Source of the DNA: Paenibacillus lacisoli
GTDB taxonomy: Bacteria > Bacillota > Bacilli > Paenibacillales > Paenibacillaceae
Length of the DNA: 64,000 bases
NCBI RefSeq assembly: GCF_030580655.1
Contig: NZ_JAUQTB010000007.1
Span: forward strand, 62,001 to 126,000
Direction of reading: 5' to 3'
Part shown: positions 62,080-64,000 of the stretch, in pieces
Position numbering within the stretch: the first letter of the stretch is position 1
Layout of the letters: the number at the start of each line of letters is the position of its first letter
Notes under the pieces: generated by a model
The model's database searches: none
Told to the model about the DNA's origin: nothing
Seen by the model: the letters and a program-made list of their open reading frames with translations, nothing else
Translations under genes and position numbers: made by a program

Positions 62080-63088
62080 AGACACGAACCCGCTCTCTGG
62101 AACTGTCCGTTTCATCCCGCTCCGTATAAGCCGCTGCGCGCAAATCGTTCTCTATCAGATAGAGGGGTCTGTGCTTAACCTCTTTGTAGATTTTGCCGAC
62201 ATATTCCCCGATCAGCCCAAGCGAGATCAGCACCATACCGCCGATAAACCATAATGACAGCATCAGCGAGGTCCATCCCGTTACTGTACTGCCGTTCAGC
62301 TTGGCGAAGAGGGAATACACGCCGGCCAGTACGCTCACGCCGAAGAATAAAAAGCCGGACAGGGTAACCATGCGGATTGGTTCAACGCTTAACGAAGTAA
62401 TGCCTTCAAAAGCAAATGAAATCATCTTCTTTAGCGGGTACTTGGATTCGCCGGCAAAACGTTCCTGCCGGTCGTAATAAACCGATGTTGACTTCAGTCC
62501 GATCAGCGGCACCAGGCCGCGCAGGAAGACGTTAACTTCCTTGAACTTGGACAGCTGCTCCAGCGCGCGGCGGCTCATCAGCCGGTAATCCGCATGGTTG
62601 TAGACCACTTTAAGTCCCATTGACTTCATCAGACGGTAAAAGGCCAGTGCCGTGGTACGCTTGAACCAGGTATCCGTCGCACGGCTCTGCCGGACACCAT
62701 AGACGATCTCATTGCCTTCCAGGAATTTAAGGACAAATTCACGGATGACATTCACGTCATCCTGCAGGTCGGCATCGATGGAAATTGCACAGTCTGAATG
62801 GTGTCTGGCCTGCATCAGACCTGCCAGCAGTGCGTTCTGATGCCCTACATTCGCCGCCAGCTTCAACCCGCTGACCAGCGGATTGGCCGCATGATGCCGT
62901 TCAATCATCTCCCATGTCCGGTCCGCGCTGCCGTCATTCACGAGCAGCATGTAGCTGCGCTCCGAGACCAGTCCTTCCTCCATCATGCCTTGAAGCACAA
63001 CGCTGAGCCGGCTGACCGTCTCGTCAATGACCGGCTCCTCGTTGTAGCAAGGTACCACAATACTTACAATTGGTTTCTCCGTAGCCAT
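62069..63088 (-). CDS. DPM1-like GT2 glycosyltransferase, GtrB/undecaprenyl-phosphate type
   Basis: A 339-residue GT-A enzyme. SIVVPCYNEEPVIDETVSRL at the N-terminus and SIDADLQDDVNVI (DxD metal site, about residues 95-107) are classic for GtrB/DPM1-type enzymes that make undecaprenyl-phosphate sugars. Two C-terminal membrane helices (about residues 235-255 and 270-290) anchor it. ATG 63088 is chosen over a GTG at 63103. First gene of the three-gene cassette, overlapping GtrA. Confidence 0.88.
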   Translation of the reverse strand: MATEKPIVSIVVPCYNEEPVIDETVSRLSVVLQGMMEEGLVSERSYMLLVNDGSADRTWEMIERHHAANPLVSGLKLAANVGHQNALLAGLMQARHHSDCAISIDADLQDDVNVIREFVLKFLEGNEIVYGVRQSRATDTWFKRTTALAFYRLMKSMGLKVVYNHADYRLMSRRALEQLSKFKEVNVFLRGLVPLIGLKSTSVYYDRQERFAGESKYPLKKMISFAFEGITSLSVEPIRMVTLSGFLFFGVSVLAGVYSLFAKLNGSTVTGWTSLMLSLWFIGGMVLISLGLIGEYVGKIYKEVKHRPLYLIENDLRAAAYTERDETDSSRERVRVYDR

Positions 63089-63159
63089 ATTGAAATCTAC
63101 CACCCTACTCTATTCCTTGTCTCTAACACTCATAACACGACCGAACAATCCCTATACAT

Positions 63160-63450
63160 TTAAACAGGCTTAGGACATTCCCATCCGTGCGATCGATATT
63201 CCCGTACTGCATCACGGAGATCCTCAATATCATCCGATGGAATAATCATCGTCGGCAGAATGACCCAGCACTCATTCTCGCTGAAATCAATAATGACGTC
63301 TTCTACATCATAATATTGCATATCTCCAAAAGCAGGATCGCTGATTTTATGCCCGGCTTGCGGTGTAAAGGTGGACTGAAATGTCCGCACGACCTTGGTG
63401 TACGGATTAACACCGGCTGCCCTGATTTGCTGGGATAGCTTAATATTCAC
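63160..63450 (-). CDS. Small unknown protein, 96 residues
   Basis: A 96-residue soluble acidic protein starting with GTG 63450, with AGGAGG upstream. The sequence reads ITQQIRAAGVNPYTKVV-like at the start, then IDFSENECWVILPTMIIPSDDIEDLRD. It has a mixed alpha/beta pattern, one Cys near residue 70 and one in the C-terminal WECPKPV. I cannot assign a family. It precedes the surface glycosylation cassette by about 70 bases, on the same strand. Confidence 0.6.
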   Translation of the reverse strand: MNIKLSQQIRAAGVNPYTKVVRTFQSTFTPQAGHKISDPAFGDMQYYDVEDVIIDFSENECWVILPTMIIPSDDIEDLRDAVREYRSHGWECPKPV

Positions 63451-63488
63451 AATCTTTTTTCCTCCTGTATTCTTTCATCTCAATCCTG

Positions 63489-63868
63489 TTATTTTACCAG
63501 ATCATGGCGGACAGGGGTATAAAATTCATCCCTCCATATGGAATACAGCTTCTGATCACGATAGATTCCCTTGATGGGCAGCTGCTTGCGCAGAACGCCT
63601 TAGAAAGTCATTCCCGCCTTCTGCATGACCCGTTCAGAACCTGTATTATCTGCATTGCAGCGGGCTTCGAGCCGATTGAGCTTCATCACATCGAATCCAA
63701 AGCGCAGCAGAGCCCGTACCGCCTCGGTGGCCAGCCCTCTTCCCCAGTATGGACTCCCCAAGGCATAACCAATCTCGGCAAGCCCGTACTCCGGTCTCCA
63801 GCTTACGAAGCCGCTCCGACCGATCACATCCGAATACATCTTCAACGCTAAGCATATGCGCCCTCCTT
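63489..63868 (-). pseudogene. GNAT acetyltransferase remnant (RimJ/RimL-like)
   Basis: In one minus-strand frame the GNAT segments ICLALKMYSDVIG and RSGFVSWRPEYGLAEIGYALGSPYWGRG, then GLATEAVRALL and the Asn/Tyr region follow, typical of RimL-like enzymes. The frame hits TAA at 63600-63602, but the reading continues past it as VLRKQLPIKGIYRDQKLYSI, homologous to the usual C-terminus, to a TAA at 63489-63491. Upstream the usual N-terminal 70-90 residues are missing; the frame is blocked by GTTTAA just before. The stop lies where Glu is usual (GMTF then GVLRK), so a single base change could cause it. Confidence 0.7.
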
Positions 63869-63879
63869 AAACAAAAAAA

Positions 63880-63912
63880 TTGACAATAAATAAACAAGAT
63901 AATATATTGTCT
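63880..63912 (+). promoter_or_regulatory. Strong sigma-A promoter with palindrome over the -10
   Basis: TTGACA (63880-63885), 17-base spacer, TATATT (63903-63908), a near-consensus promoter. AGATAATATATTGTCT (63897-63912) is a 16-base near-palindrome covering the -10, so it may be an operator, perhaps bound by the product of the next gene. Confidence 0.7.
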
Positions 63913-63948
63913 ATAAAATAACCATCGAAATCAGGAGATGTTTGCTAA

Positions 63949-64000
63949 ATGGATATTAACGATCGGTTTTGGAATGCCTCTGCCGATGAATTGAAACAAG
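63949..64000 (+). CDS. Start of an unknown gene, cut by the window end
   Basis: Only 17 codons (MDINDRFWNASADELKQ) fit before the right edge. The ATG is preceded by AGGAG at 63933-63937, with a spacing of 11 bases, and a strong promoter lies upstream. No family can be assigned from 17 residues. Confidence 0.55.
   Translation, partial: MDINDRFWNASADELKQ

Noticed and set aside
63646-63897. Minus-strand ORF starting after a strong AAGGAGG
   Set aside because: It is a shifted frame of the GNAT remnant. The Shine-Dalgarno-like sequence there may be part of the old coding sequence.

Overview
The window looks like a chromosomal segment of a low-to-moderate-GC, spore-forming Firmicute close to Paenibacillus. 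Support comes from Bacillales-type blocks (alaR-alaT, pheST-zapA, mutS2 with a yshE-type neighbour, infC-rpmI-rplT, odhAB, the ilv-leu operon, nupNOPQ, ytqA-ytqB), CotF-type spore coat proteins, an orphan sporulation-type histidine kinase, T-box leaders, strong GGAGG ribosome binding sites and terminators at nearly every transcript end. I see no insertion sequence, prophage, CRISPR array, integron or rRNA. Almost everything is core chromosome.

Layout. 1-6.4 kb, minus strand: an Lrp-type regulator with the start of its aminotransferase, two coat proteins, an MFS permease, a zinc-ribbon protein, a DUF350 membrane protein and mutS2. 6.5-11.2 kb: a small YvlD-like membrane protein, a membrane diguanylate cyclase, a CuA-type cupredoxin lipoprotein and a 748-residue ZapA with a very long coiled coil. 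11.4-15.4 kb: pheST under a Phe T-box. 15.4-17.9 kb: an ABC-F gene with an attenuator-like leader, then tRNA-Gly and tRNA-Pro. 18-25 kb: a GGDEF-EAL protein, an orphan DRE-TIM aldolase and a MoxR-DUF58-DUF4129 operon. 25-30 kb: leucyl aminopeptidase, PAS histidine kinase, small unknown protein, peroxiredoxin, GNAT. 30-38.2 kb: branched-chain amino acid genes ilvB-ilvN-ilvC-leuA under a Leu T-box, with leuB cut off by an opposite-strand aldo/keto reductase. 38.5-44.3 kb: GNAT, a Tyr/Gly/Pro-rich protein and a BmpA-type nucleoside ABC importer. 44.7-46 kb: infC-rpmI-rplT behind an L20-type leader. 46-50 kb: a GT2 membrane glycosyltransferase, PAP2 phosphatase, UgtP-like glycosyltransferase, trmB. 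51.3-55.5 kb: MnmL/MnmM tRNA modification pair, VOC protein, mannose-6-phosphate isomerase, hydrolase. 55.6-59.8 kb: odhA-odhB. 60.2-63.1 kb: a three-gene Gtr-like surface glycosylation cassette. The right edge has a decayed GNAT gene and the start of an unknown plus-strand gene.

How it fits together. Amino-acid supply is sensed by uncharged tRNA at two T-boxes (Phe for pheST, Leu for ilv-leu). Two c-di-GMP proteins differ: one is an apparently active cyclase without an I-site, the other is an EAL protein whose GGDEF half has lost a metal ligand. Several loci concern the envelope and division: the ZapA fusion, the lipid-linked glycosylation cassette, UgtP-like and PAP2 proteins.

The observations I rate highest are the ZapA-coiled-coil fusion, the ABC-F leader (a 6-codon ORF followed by a terminator just before the gene), the non-AUG start of infC, the Gtr-like cassette, and a helically phased CTTTAAT repeat array next to the CuA lipoprotein. 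Start sites were chosen by reading the ribosome binding sites. No database search was possible, so family names rest on motif recognition.
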